Positions 51,561 through 59,828 of a DNA stretch of 64,000 nt are shown here, piece after piece. The notes under the pieces are model-generated. The model was given only the letters and a program-made list of their open reading frames with translations. It searched no databases and was not told where the DNA came from. Position numbers and translations under genes: made by a program. Within the stretch, counting starts at the first letter, position 1. Every line of letters begins with the position of its first letter. The DNA comes from Cryobacterium sp. M96. GTDB lineage: Bacteria > Actinomycetota > Actinomycetes > Actinomycetales > Microbacteriaceae. The stretch covers positions 1 through 64,000 of the forward strand of contig NZ_PJJS01000046.1 in the NCBI RefSeq assembly GCF_002929845.1. The letters run 5' to 3'.

Positions 51561-53932
51561 GCCGGTCCCGCATCCCCCGCTTCTACCAGTTGTCGGTCAG
51601 TGAACGCATCGCGCTCCTCCGGCAACGTGGTGTCCTGTCGACGGATGCCGCCGCGCACCTCGCAGACGGAACGTCCGCCCTCGACGTGGAGGCCGCCGAC
51701 CGGTTGATCGAGAACGTGATCGGCGTCTTCTCAATGCCGATGGGACTCGGCCTGAACTTCCGGATCAACGGCCGGGACCACCTGGTGCCGATGGTGGTCG
51801 AAGAGCCCTCGATCGTCGCCGCGGTCAGCTCCGCGGCCCGGCTGGTGCGCCAGGCCGGCGGGTTCACGAGCGTCGCCGACGAGCCGCTGCTGATCGGCCA
51901 GATCCAGGTCGTCGACCTTATCGACCCCGAGCGCGCCCGGGCTGACCTGCTCGCGCGCGGCGACGAGCTCGTGGCGTTGGCCGACAGCGGGCATCCGAAA
52001 ATGGTGGCGCGCGGCGGCGGCGCCCGCGGCATCGAGGTCTTCCTGCGCGGTGCGACGGCGCAGAACGGCGAACTGCTCGTCGTGCACCTGCTGGTCGACA
52101 CCCGCGATGCGATGGGCGCCAATCTCGTCAACTCGATGTGCGAACGGCTCGCCCCACTGGTCGAGGAGATCAGCGGCGGCCGCGTGTTCCTGCGCATCCT
52201 CTCCAACCTCACCGACCGGGCCCTGGTGCGCGCCCGTGCCGTGATCCCGCACGCGCTGCTCGAGACCGCCGACTTCCCCGGCGAACGCGTGCGCGACGGT
52301 ATCGTGCTCGCAAACGAGTTCGCGGCCATGGATCCCTACCGGGCCACCACGCACAACAAGGGCATCATGAACGGCATCGACGCCGTCGCCCTCGCCACCG
52401 GCAACGACTGGCGGGCGATCGAGGCGGCGGCCCACGCCTACGCCGGCCGCGGCGACGGCTACGGCCCGCTCACCACCTGGAGCGTGAACGACGCCGGCGA
52501 TCTCGTCGGCGAACTGACCATCCCGTTGAAGGTCGGCACGGTCGGCGGCCAGGTGGAGTCGAACCCGGCCGTACGGCTCGCCCACACGATCCTCGGGGTG
52601 TCTTCAGCGCCCGAGCTGGCCGAGGTGATGGCCGCCGTGGGGCTGGCCCAAAATCTCGCCGCCCTCAAGGCCCTGTCGACCAACGGCATCCAGCACGGCC
52701 ATATGCGCCTGCACGCGCGGGCCGTGGCGGCTGCCGCCGGCGCCAGTGGAGCCCGGTTCGAGGAGGTCGTCGAGAGGCTCATTGCCGACGGCGAGATCAA
52801 GGTGTGGAAGGCGCGCCAGATCATGCAGGCCCTCGAAGAAGGCAGTGACGGCGACCGGGTTATTGAGCCGGCCGCGCCGGATGCCGGGTACGGCACCGCC
52901 GCCGTCGTCGCCTTGCCCGCGGCTCACCCCGCACCCACGGCCACCCTTACGCCCAGCGCTTCCGCCACGTGCGCTGCTGCCCTCACCCCCGGCGCCCCCG
53001 GCTCGGATGCCCACCTCGGCTACGGTAAAATCATCCTGATGGGCGAGCATTCCGTCGTCTACGGCTACCACGCGATCGCCGCGCCGATCGGTCTGTCGGT
53101 GCGCGCGCAGGTCACCCGCCAGGCGTCGCTCCGCGAACCGGTCATCGCCGACCGGGACGTCGACGGCTCGGTGCGCGAACCGATCCGAGCAGACCTCTCG
53201 CACCGGGTGGCGGCGCTGATCGTCACCCGGCTCGGCGTGTCCGACGCCGGCCTTCGGGTCGACGTGTTCTCTCACCTGCCGCGCGCCAGCGGCCTGGGTG
53301 CCTCCGCCGCGTTCGCGGTGGCATTGATCCGCGCCGTCGCCGACAGCTTCCAGCTCACGATCAGCGACGCCGAGGTCTCGAGCCTCGCCTTCGAGTGCGA
53401 ACAGATCGTGCATGGCACCCCGTCGGGCATCGACAACACCGTCGCCACCTTCGGCCGGTCGGTTCTTTTCCAGAGATCGGATGCCCCGGGCGGCCACACG
53501 ATCCGCGACATCTTCACTCCCCACCCGATCCCCATCGTCATCGGGCTGTCCGGGGTGGAGTCGCTGACGAAGCAGACCGTGGGCCTCGTGCGCAGCGCCT
53601 GGCAGCGCAACCCCGCGCGTTACGACGCGATCTTCAGCCAGATCGACGGGCTGGTGTTGGCCGGGGTAGACGCGCTCCGCCGCGGCGACATCGCCGAGCT
53701 CGGCGAACTGATGAACATCAATCAGGGACTGCTCAACGCGCTACAGGTGTCGAGCCCGGAGATCGAGTCACTCGTGGCAATCGCCCGCCGCGCCGGCGCC
53801 CTCGGAGCGAAGCTGACCGGTGGCGGGGGCGGCGGCGCCATGATCGCTATCGCCGAACCCGGCGGCACCGAACCGATCATCACCGCGATGCGCAGCGCCG
53901 GCTACACGACTTACCTTACCGAGATTCGCTGA
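51557..53932 (+). CDS. mvaA: HMG-CoA reductase (class II)-mevalonate kinase fusion
   Basis: A 791-residue fusion. Residues 1-430 are class II HMG-CoA reductase with Glu83 (VEEPS), Lys268 (HNKGIMNG), Asp284 (TGND) and His382 (HGHMRLHAR). Residues about 431-487 are an Ala/Pro/Thr-rich linker. Residues 488-791 are mevalonate kinase: GKIILMGEHSVVYGYHAI, the ATP loop ASGLGASAAFAVAL, GTPSGIDNTVA with catalytic Asp626, and KLTGGGGGGAMIA. There is no stop or internal start between them. Both domains keep their active residues, so one protein should make mevalonate and then phosphorylate it. Third gene of the coupled operon. Confidence 0.95.
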   Translation: MSRSRIPRFYQLSVSERIALLRQRGVLSTDAAAHLADGTSALDVEAADRLIENVIGVFSMPMGLGLNFRINGRDHLVPMVVEEPSIVAAVSSAARLVRQAGGFTSVADEPLLIGQIQVVDLIDPERARADLLARGDELVALADSGHPKMVARGGGARGIEVFLRGATAQNGELLVVHLLVDTRDAMGANLVNSMCERLAPLVEEISGGRVFLRILSNLTDRALVRARAVIPHALLETADFPGERVRDGIVLANEFAAMDPYRATTHNKGIMNGIDAVALATGNDWRAIEAAAHAYAGRGDGYGPLTTWSVNDAGDLVGELTIPLKVGTVGGQVESNPAVRLAHTILGVSSAPELAEVMAAVGLAQNLAALKALSTNGIQHGHMRLHARAVAAAAGASGARFEEVVERLIADGEIKVWKARQIMQALEEGSDGDRVIEPAAPDAGYGTAAVVALPAAHPAPTATLTPSASATCAAALTPGAPGSDAHLGYGKIILMGEHSVVYGYHAIAAPIGLSVRAQVTRQASLREPVIADRDVDGSVREPIRADLSHRVAALIVTRLGVSDAGLRVDVFSHLPRASGLGASAAFAVALIRAVADSFQLTISDAEVSSLAFECEQIVHGTPSGIDNTVATFGRSVLFQRSDAPGGHTIRDIFTPHPIPIVIGLSGVESLTKQTVGLVRSAWQRNPARYDAIFSQIDGLVLAGVDALRRGDIAELGELMNINQGLLNALQVSSPEIESLVAIARRAGALGAKLTGGGGGGAMIAIAEPGGTEPIITAMRSAGYTTYLTEIR

Positions 53933-54017
53933 GCACCCGAAATTCGAACCTGTATTTGAGGTATTCGGAGCTGGGCATCTTGCCATTCCCGACAGCGATA
54001 AAAGGCGATTATGGCAG

Positions 54018-54129
54018 TCGTCCACAGGTTTCACGCGTAGTTATCCACACCGGGCGTTCCAGTAATTATGCGGGCAAAAGCCACATTTCACTCTGCTGTC
54101 CACAGGGTTATCCACAAGGCTGTGGATAG
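54018..54129. promoter_or_regulatory. Cluster of five DnaA-box-like sequences
   Basis: TTATCCACA occurs exactly at 54041-54049 and 54108-54116; one-mismatch forms are TCGTCCACA (54018), CTGTCCACA (54096) and, on the other strand, TGTGGATAG (54121). All but the last point the same way. The intervals include AT-richer patches. The cluster is in a gap between two convergent genes, so it is not a promoter; no dnaA or dnaN is in the window. Confidence 0.65.
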
Positions 54130-54193
54130 ACGTATCTTCGACGTCTGCCAGGCCTGCCTGCCCGCCTCGCGGCGCAGGTCTCAATCGGCGGCC

Positions 54194-54475
54194 CTACGGC
54201 GGGCCCACGCGCCCCGGCCACAGGTCGACACCCAAACCGTTCTCCAGACGGGCCACGGTCGCCAGGTCCGGCCAGGACCGCCCGTGCAGCACCGAGAGCA
54301 GTGTCGTGTGGTCGAGCCCGGCATCGCGCGCCGCGGCGCGCACGCTCCGCTCGCCGATTGCGGCCTGCACGTTCACCGCGAACTGACGGGCCACCTCGCC
54401 GACGGCGCCCGCCGACGGCACGTCGGGCCACCCCACCACGAGGTCACGGGGAGCAGGTCGCGCCGGTCTGGACAT
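54194..54475 (-). CDS. Small XRE-type helix-turn-helix protein
   Basis: A 93-residue protein; residues about 30-90 have a helix-turn-helix of XRE type (AIGERSVRAAARDAGLDHTTLLSVLHGRSWPDLATVARLENGL). The start is ATG at 54475; an upstream start would add about 14 residues. Possibly DNA-binding; target unknown. Confidence 0.75.
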   Translation of the reverse strand: MSRPARPAPRDLVVGWPDVPSAGAVGEVARQFAVNVQAAIGERSVRAAARDAGLDHTTLLSVLHGRSWPDLATVARLENGLGVDLWPGRVGPP

Positions 54476-54540
54476 AGCCCGAGCGTAGACGACGGATGTC
54501 CCCCTCGGATCGCCCACCCCAACCCGTCAGTCGAATCCAC

Positions 54541-54565
54541 GGTGGTCGGGCTGGTCGAGACCCGG
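54541..54565 (-). repeat. 25-bp inverted repeat flanking the DUF222 remnant (left)
   Basis: Reverse complement of this site matches 55920-55944 at 22 of 25 positions (core GGTCTCGAC ... CGACCACC). Similar 'GTCTCGACnnGCTCGACCA' sequences recur in Micrococcales genomes. Confidence 0.7.
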
Positions 54566-54674
54566 TGAGCCGCTCTCTGAACTTGTGAACAAACCTTCGA
54601 GATAAACTCTGAATCGAGTCTCTAAATACTGACAGACTATCAACTCTGTGTTCGCTTTGAGGTATCCTCGTATC

Positions 54675-55905
54675 ATGATCAATCTCGCGGATGACCTCAG
54701 GCAAGCGGCCGGGGCCGTCGCCCTGCTGGGTTCCTCGAGTGCCGATTATGAGGCGCTGGCTGATGCCGCAGTATTGTCCGGTCAGAAGCAGATCGCGGCG
54801 GCTCGCCGCCTGCTCGACACCCGCGCCGCGTGGATGGCCGGCACCATCGCCCGCCGGTCCCGGCCGGAGTTGGGCCACTCCGGGTTGGCGGCGCAGCAGG
54901 GGTTTCTCTCGCCGGAGGCCCTCATCCAGAAGTGGACCGGCTCCTCGAAGGGCGACGCCTACAAAATGGTCGCCGTCAGCACCATGATGGCTGATGCCGA
55001 AGCAGCCGAGAAGCAGGTCGAGGCGGCGCTCTCCTCGCCCGACGCGGATGCCGCCGAGGTCGCCGAATTCGAGGCGAAGGTGCCGTGGCAGGCGCCGATC
55101 GCCCGGGCCGTCACCGCCGGCACCCTCTCCGTCGACGCGGCCGAGTCGATCCGCTCAGGGCTCAGCCAGATCGACGCCGCGGTCACCGCCGAGAAGCTCG
55201 GTGCGGCACTCGAAGCGCTACTCACCGAGGCGTCGTCACTGAATGCCGACGAGGTCTTCAAACGGGCGAGACGGATGCGCGACCGGCTCGATGAGGCCGG
55301 CATCGCCGCCCGCGAGAAGCAGGCCGACGACGACCGCTACCTGCGGGTCTACCGGCTGGGCAACGGCGACGTACGACTCAGCGGGCTGTTCGCGCCCGAA
55401 GATGGCGAGTTCGTGCTCTCCACCTTCGACTGAGCAGGTCAACGAACACGGGCCGGCCGAACCCGCCGCTCACGGGCAGATCGAGGGCAACCCTTTCCCC
55501 ATCTCCCAGGAAACCATCGACCGGCTGCTCTGCGACGCCGGCACCGGCACCGGCGGCATCAAATTCGACGACAACGGCCAGATCATCAACGTCGGCCGCG
55601 ACGAACGACTCTTCACCGAGAAACAGCGCGCCGCGATGGCTGTGCGTGACGGCGGATGCCTCTGAATCGACTGCGACAGATCACCGGCCTGGAGCGAAGC
55701 CCACCACACCAACGAGTGGTCGAAAGGCAACGGCTACACCGACCTCGCCGACGGGGTACTCCTCTGTCATCCCCACCATCTGCTGCTGCACAACCAGCAT
55801 TGGACGATCAGCCGCACCGGAACTCAGCATTGGTTGCGGCCACCGGTGGAGGTTGACCCGAAGCGGACACTGATCGCTCTGCCGAGCAAGCGGGCGAACC
55901 TGTAG
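54675..55905 (+). pseudogene. DUF222/HNH endonuclease (13E12-type), degenerate
   Basis: The DUF222 region is intact from MINLADDLRQAAGAVALL to GDVRLSGLFAPEDGEFVLSTFD, where a stop occurs. The remainder continues in another frame (PFPISQETIDRLLCDAG ... FTEKQRAAMAVRDGGCL), meets a TGA where the family has Trp (CLW), and goes on as IDCDRSPAWSEAHHTNEW and LLCHPHHLLLHNQHW, the HNH nuclease core. Part of the middle is missing. At least one frameshift or deletion and one nonsense change make it non-functional. Confidence 0.85.
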
Positions 55906-55919
55906 GGCGGGACGGGTCG

Positions 55920-55944
55920 CCGGGTCTCGACGGGCTCGACCACC
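55920..55944 (+). repeat. 25-bp inverted repeat flanking the DUF222 remnant (right)
   Basis: CGGGTCTCGACGGGCTCG with flanks, the inverted partner of 54541-54565. It starts 14 bp after the end of the HNH frame. Confidence 0.7.
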
Positions 55945-55969
55945 GGAGCTGAAACTACCGGAACGACAC

Positions 55970-55996
55970 AAGGCCCCCAATCTCTCGGGGGCCTTT
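55970..55996 (+). terminator. Hairpin terminator after the DUF222/HNH remnant
   Basis: AAGGCCCCC pairs with GGGGGCCTT over an eight-base loop, then TTCTGT. The symmetric A/T flanks allow action in either direction. Confidence 0.8.
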
Positions 55997-56280
55997 CTGT
56001 CCGAATGGGTGGACGGCAATCAACCCATCGTGTTCGCTGTGGGTAGATTGCAAAACTCAAAACTTCGGCCTGACCCCGTGTGCTGGTCACGTAGTTCCTC
56101 GCGATTCTTCTAAATGATCTTGCCGATCCTCTGGCGTTCGACGAAAATCTTCTGAAAATTCATGGAATCGAGGGACACGCCTCCGCTGGCTCCACCGCGC
56201 TGTAGCGCCCGCGAGCGCCACGAAAGCTGGAACGCCTTCCTGAACCGCCTACACCCGTGTGTGGTGTGGTGCAGTTTCTG
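55997..56280. other. Non-coding filler between mobile-element remnants
   Basis: No convincing coding frame. Base composition is lower in GC than the surroundings and there is no terminator or tRNA. It lies between the HNH remnant and the recombinase fragment and looks like degraded inserted DNA. Confidence 0.5.
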
Positions 56281-56415
56281 GTCATCGACGATGTCTTTCC
56301 CGTCGCGCAGTGACCGGGCGAGGCGGTCGAGCTTGGCGACCACAAGCGTGTCCCCGGCCCGGCATGCAGCCAGCGCTTCTCGTAGTCCTGGCCGCGCCCG
56401 GTTCGTGCCGGTCAC
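56281..56415 (-). pseudogene. Serine recombinase (resolvase/invertase) fragment
   Basis: About 45 codons match the middle of the resolvase catalytic domain: TGTNRARPGLREALAACRAGD followed by LVVAKLDRLARSL. The preceding TFTDQG that such proteins show before TGTNR is present but one base out of frame. The catalytic Ser end and the DNA-binding domain are missing. A clear remnant of a mobile element. Confidence 0.8.
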
Positions 56416-56507
56416 CCTTGATCGGTGAACGTCCGGCTATCGGGCACCCGGTAGATATAGATCCAGCACATACGTCGGCGACGGACGTCCCAACAGCGAA
56501 TGCTGGA

Positions 56508-56855
56508 ATGGATGTGCGCCAACTCACCGGTGACGACCTGGAACTCATTGCGAGAGCGGAAGAGGCAATTGATGCCAACGCGGACGTTGAAGGCGGGGTA
56601 CACACAGTCGGGGCTGCCGTTTGTGATGCCACGGGACATATCCACGTCGGCGTCAACGTTTATCATTTCACGGGTGGCTCCTGCGCTGAGCTCGTCGCGT
56701 TGGGATCAGCACGAACCTCCGGAGCGCGCGAGCTAACGGCGATTGTCGCCGTGGGCGACAGTCGGCGTGGCGTGAACACCCCGTGCGGCCGCGATCGCCA
56801 AGTTCTTGCCGAAGAGAAAGCGACCGCTGATGCGGCGAGCTCGGTTGCTGGCTAG
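56508..56855 (+). pseudogene. Blasticidin-S-deaminase-like cytidine deaminase, degenerate
   Basis: 115 codons. GVNVYHFTGGSCAELVALG matches the zinc/catalytic Cys-Ala-Glu motif of the blasticidin S deaminase branch very closely, and IVAVGDSRRGVNTPCGR follows. The second zinc motif should read PCGxCRQ but here is PCGRDRQVL: the second Cys is Asp. After that the expected C-terminus is replaced by unrelated residues. Loss of a zinc ligand and the tail suggests inactivity. An active variant form cannot be fully excluded. Confidence 0.65.
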
Positions 56856-56981
56856 TTCGACCATGAGTTGCCACGGGACGGCCGGGTGCCTCACGAACGG
56901 ATAGCTTCCCATAACGCCGTTGACAGTTCCTGATGAGGCAACCCGACCGAGCTGTGGTTCTGCGGCGTGGACCCGACCTTT

Positions 56982-57488
56982 TCACCTTGCTGCTGCGTGA
57001 GGAAGAATTAGTCTGTACAACCACGATCCGAGACACCAATGGGTCGTGGTGAGAATCGTGCCGCCGAGAGCTACCATTCCTCCCAGCACGATTCCCAGTG
57101 CTGATAATCCGAAATAGAAGGCCAAGGCCGCACCTGCAAGTAGCACGGTGGACAGCAGGTAGGAAAACCGTCGTGGACTCGGCGTGGGGGGAAGCGCCGG
57201 AGCGCGAAACATATGGCGAACGACCAAGTTATAGACCAGATCGAGAATCATGCCACGGGGAAATAGTGCCCCTGTGAGAGGAACGATTGCACCCAATCCA
57301 AGAATGATAGGCGACTGCAAAATCAATCCGAGAACGATCAAGACAGTGCCCACTGCCGGTGTGAATCGTAGGGGCCATGCGTAACAAGACTTGGCTTCAT
57401 CATCGAGGCCTCCGAATCCCTGCTTATCCAGATTGGTCTTCGTTAGTTCTCTCAGTGCCGCCACCTTCGATTCCTTAATGCTGGCCAT
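56982..57488 (-). CDS. DUF4395-like membrane protein
   Basis: A 168-residue protein with a soluble start (MASIKESKVAALRELTKT), about four hydrophobic segments (VGTVLIVLGLILQSPIILG, LLSTVLLAGAALAFYFGLS and others) and the arrangement of the DUF4395 group. Base composition is noticeably lower in GC than the surroundings, which fits foreign origin. ATG at 57488 is chosen for the GGGG upstream at good spacing. Function unknown. Confidence 0.65.
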   Translation of the reverse strand: MASIKESKVAALRELTKTNLDKQGFGGLDDEAKSCYAWPLRFTPAVGTVLIVLGLILQSPIILGLGAIVPLTGALFPRGMILDLVYNLVVRHMFRAPALPPTPSPRRFSYLLSTVLLAGAALAFYFGLSALGIVLGGMVALGGTILTTTHWCLGSWLYRLILPHAAAR

Positions 57489-57611
57489 AGGCAACCCCAT
57501 TTCGCAGACAGGGGCTATTCGTCTTTTCTTAGGACATCTCAATGTTCCTAGGATATCGAACCCATGCCTCCGGCCCGGCGATGAGTGTTCACTCCCACTC
57601 CCGGCACCTAC

Positions 57612-57938
57612 ATGGCAATCGACCGTGCCAGTGGCAAGCGCGTCACCAGACCCGTCACACCAGTGACCGTCACCATCCCGATGGATGCCGGAGCCCCAGC
57701 CGAACGGAATCAGGACCCCCGGTTGGCTGTGAAGCACCTCCAGAAGTTCGCCTTCAATTACCTCGCGGCGACCATCGCCGCCGTGTCATCGAACCTGCGG
57801 AAGATATTCGACTTCTTCGTGAAGACCGCCGAACGTGACAGCGGCGAAAGTCTCTCCCGAGGACGCCGACGCAAAGAAGCCACCGGAACACCGTTGAACA
57901 AACACAGCGCACTTCCCGCCCTGGCACCGCCGCAGTAG
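57612..57938 (+). pseudogene. Transposase C-terminal remnant
   Basis: The frame reads AIDRASGKRVTRPVTPVTVTIP, then LAVKHLQKFAFNYLAATIAAV followed by SSNLRKIFDFF, and a basic tail. This matches the end of actinobacterial DDE-type transposases (a YAFxYLAxTxAAVSSNLRKI pattern). The catalytic core is absent, and the two parts look joined by a deletion. Family cannot be assigned firmly. Confidence 0.6.
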
Positions 57939-58074
57939 CAGAAACCAACGCCAATTCCGAACGTCACCCCGCGCACCGAACGCTTCAGCTTGCCCACCAG
58001 CAGGCTGATTGGCGTTTAAAGCGCAAACCCCCGAGCGGCGAGCGTTAAAACGGCCACCGAACGCGCACTGAGTC

Positions 58075-58117
58075 ATTAAAAGAAGAAGGCCGGCTGAGCA
58101 TTTCTGCTCAACCGACC
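58075..58117 (-). terminator. Terminator downstream of tRNA-Leu
   Basis: On the minus strand GGTCGGTTGAGCA, loop GAAA, and TGCTCAGCCGGCC form a 13-bp stem (two G-U pairs) followed by TTCTTCTTTT. It lies 54 bp after the tRNA 3' end, on the same strand. Confidence 0.85.
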
Positions 58118-58170
58118 TGTCCACTTGGATTTCATGACAACCATTCCTGGATTTCCTGAAACACCCACTG

Positions 58171-58254
58171 TGCGCGAGGGGGGACTTGAACCCCCACGTC
58201 CTTTCGAACACTGGCACCTGAAGCCAGCGCGTCTGCCAATTCCGCCACTCGCGC
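58171..58254 (-). tRNA. tRNA-Leu (anticodon CAG)
   Basis: An 84-nt type II tRNA. The acceptor stem is GCGCGAG/CTCGCGC, the D-loop carries TGGCGGAATTGGCAGACGC, the anticodon stem is CTGGC/GCCAG around TTCAGGT, a long variable arm follows, and the T-arm GGGGG-TTCAAGT-CCCCC is intact. CCA is not encoded. Reads codon CUG. Side of a mobile-DNA scar. Confidence 0.97.
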
Positions 58255-58493
58255 GAACTTAGGAAGATTAGCACTTTCCGAGGGCACAACGCCATTCGAG
58301 ACAGGCAGGCCGCGCGAACACAGGTCTGCGCGGCGTGCCGAACATCCTGAACACGCGCCCGATATGCGCCCGACATGGTGACCCGGACTGGCTCCCGTAG
58401 GATGACAACCCTCACCGGGTATTGCCCGGCGGGTGAGTTAACACTTGAGACAAGTAACATGCTCATAGCCGAAAGGATCGGATCGGGAGACCT

Positions 58494-59243
58494 GTGGGCA
58501 TTCTGGATAGTTTTGAAAAGGGTCTCGAACGCGCCGTCAACGGTGCGTTCGCCAAGACCTTCAGGTCGGGGCTGCAACCGGTTGAAATCACCTCAGCACT
58601 GCGTCGCGAACTCGACACAAAAGCAGCGGTCGTGTCCCGCGATCGCATTCTCGCGCCCAATCGCTTCACGGTGCGAATGAGCCATGCCGACTTCCAGCGC
58701 ATGTCCGCCCTTGGCCAGACCCTCCTCGACGAACTCACCGAACTCGTGCAGCTGCACGGCCGCGAGCAGCGTTACCAGTTCGCCGGCGGCGTCTCGATCA
58801 CCCTGTCCGCGGATCGCGGCCTCAGTGAGGGCATGGTCCAGATCGACTCCAGCACGATCAAGGGCAGCGTCGCCTGGATCCCCGTGGTCGAGGTCAACGG
58901 CAAGCGCTATCCCCTGACGCAGTCGCACACCGTCATCGGCCGCGGGAGCGACGCCGACATCACCATCGACGACTCCGGCACCTCTCGCCGGCATGTCGAG
59001 ATCCTCTGGGACGGCTCCCGCGCCCAGGTGCGCGACCTCGGCTCGACAAACGGCTCCCAGCTCAACGGTTCACCGGTCACGCAGGCCATCCTCGAGCCCG
59101 ATTCAGTCGTCACCATCGGCCGCACCCGCATCGTCTTCCGGGTCATCGCGCAGGCATCCTCTTCCGAGCCGGTGACCGAGCGTCACCGCGACGGCGGCCG
59201 CGAACGTCACGACATGGACGGATTCTGGGGACCCACCGCATGA
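58494..59243 (+). CDS. fhaA: FHA-domain protein FhaA (DUF3662)
   Basis: A 249-residue protein. The N-terminal DUF3662 domain (ILDSFEKGLERAVNGAFAKTF) and a C-terminal FHA domain (IGRGSDADITIDDSGTSRRHVEI ... DLGSTNGSQLNG) match FhaA, which binds phosphothreonine made by the PknA/PknB kinases and helps control cell-wall synthesis (MviN in mycobacteria). GTG at 58494 is preceded by GGGAGA. First gene of the cluster; its stop overlaps fhaB (ATGA). Confidence 0.94.
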   Translation: MGILDSFEKGLERAVNGAFAKTFRSGLQPVEITSALRRELDTKAAVVSRDRILAPNRFTVRMSHADFQRMSALGQTLLDELTELVQLHGREQRYQFAGGVSITLSADRGLSEGMVQIDSSTIKGSVAWIPVVEVNGKRYPLTQSHTVIGRGSDADITIDDSGTSRRHVEILWDGSRAQVRDLGSTNGSQLNGSPVTQAILEPDSVVTIGRTRIVFRVIAQASSSEPVTERHRDGGRERHDMDGFWGPTA

Positions 59244-59824
59244 GCGTCAGCGAGCTCACCCTGCTGGTGCTGCGCCTCGGCTTCCTGCTGGTGCTCTGGC
59301 TCTTCATCTTCGGCATCGTCTATGCCCTGCGCAGCGACCTGTTCGGCCAGCGCGCCCGCAAGATGCAGGCGGATGTCGCTGGCTCGGCCGGCGCGCCCGC
59401 CGCGTTCCCGAGCGCCACGCCCGTGCCGAGCGCCACCCAGCCTCCCGCCGCCGCGGCCTCCGCGCCGACGGAGCAGTTCACGGCTCGGCCTGGCCCGGCG
59501 TTCACCGCCGTGGACGACAAGGCCACCAGCCAGAACGCGACCCGCCTCGTGATCACCTCCGGCCCGAAGTCCGGCACTGAGTTCCCGCTCACCGGCGACT
59601 CGATCACGATCGGGCGGTCGGGCGACTCGAGCCTCGTCATCCGTGACGACTACACGTCCACCCACCACGCGCGTCTGATGCTCTGGCATGACAAGTGGAT
59701 GATCCAGGATCTCGATTCGACCAACGGCACCTTCCTGGATGGCAACCGTTTGGCCGTGCCGACCCCGGTCCCCCTGAACACCACCGTCAAGATCGGCGCA
59801 ACCAGCTTCGAGCTTCGGCGGTAG
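59240..59824 (+). CDS. fhaB: Membrane FHA-domain protein FhaB (FipA)
   Basis: A 194-residue protein with one N-terminal membrane helix (LRLGFLLVLWLFIFGIVYAL), a Pro/Ala linker (about 45-90) and a C-terminal FHA domain with IGRSGDSSLVI, TSTHHARLML and DLDSTNGTFLDG. FhaB links PknA/PknB signalling to division (FtsZ/FtsQ). Overlaps fhaA by four bases; the next gene starts five bases after its stop. Confidence 0.94.
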   Translation: MSVSELTLLVLRLGFLLVLWLFIFGIVYALRSDLFGQRARKMQADVAGSAGAPAAFPSATPVPSATQPPAAAASAPTEQFTARPGPAFTAVDDKATSQNATRLVITSGPKSGTEFPLTGDSITIGRSGDSSLVIRDDYTSTHHARLMLWHDKWMIQDLDSTNGTFLDGNRLAVPTPVPLNTTVKIGATSFELRR

Positions 59825-59828
59825 CTGC

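Noticed and set aside
54018-54129. Reading the DnaA-box cluster as the chromosomal origin itself
   Set aside because: No dnaA, dnaN or AT-rich unwinding region with the usual gene order is in the window; kept as a DnaA-binding cluster only.
54541-58170. Intact prophage or integrative element
   Set aside because: No integrase, structural or conjugation genes and no duplicated tRNA end; only fragments remain.
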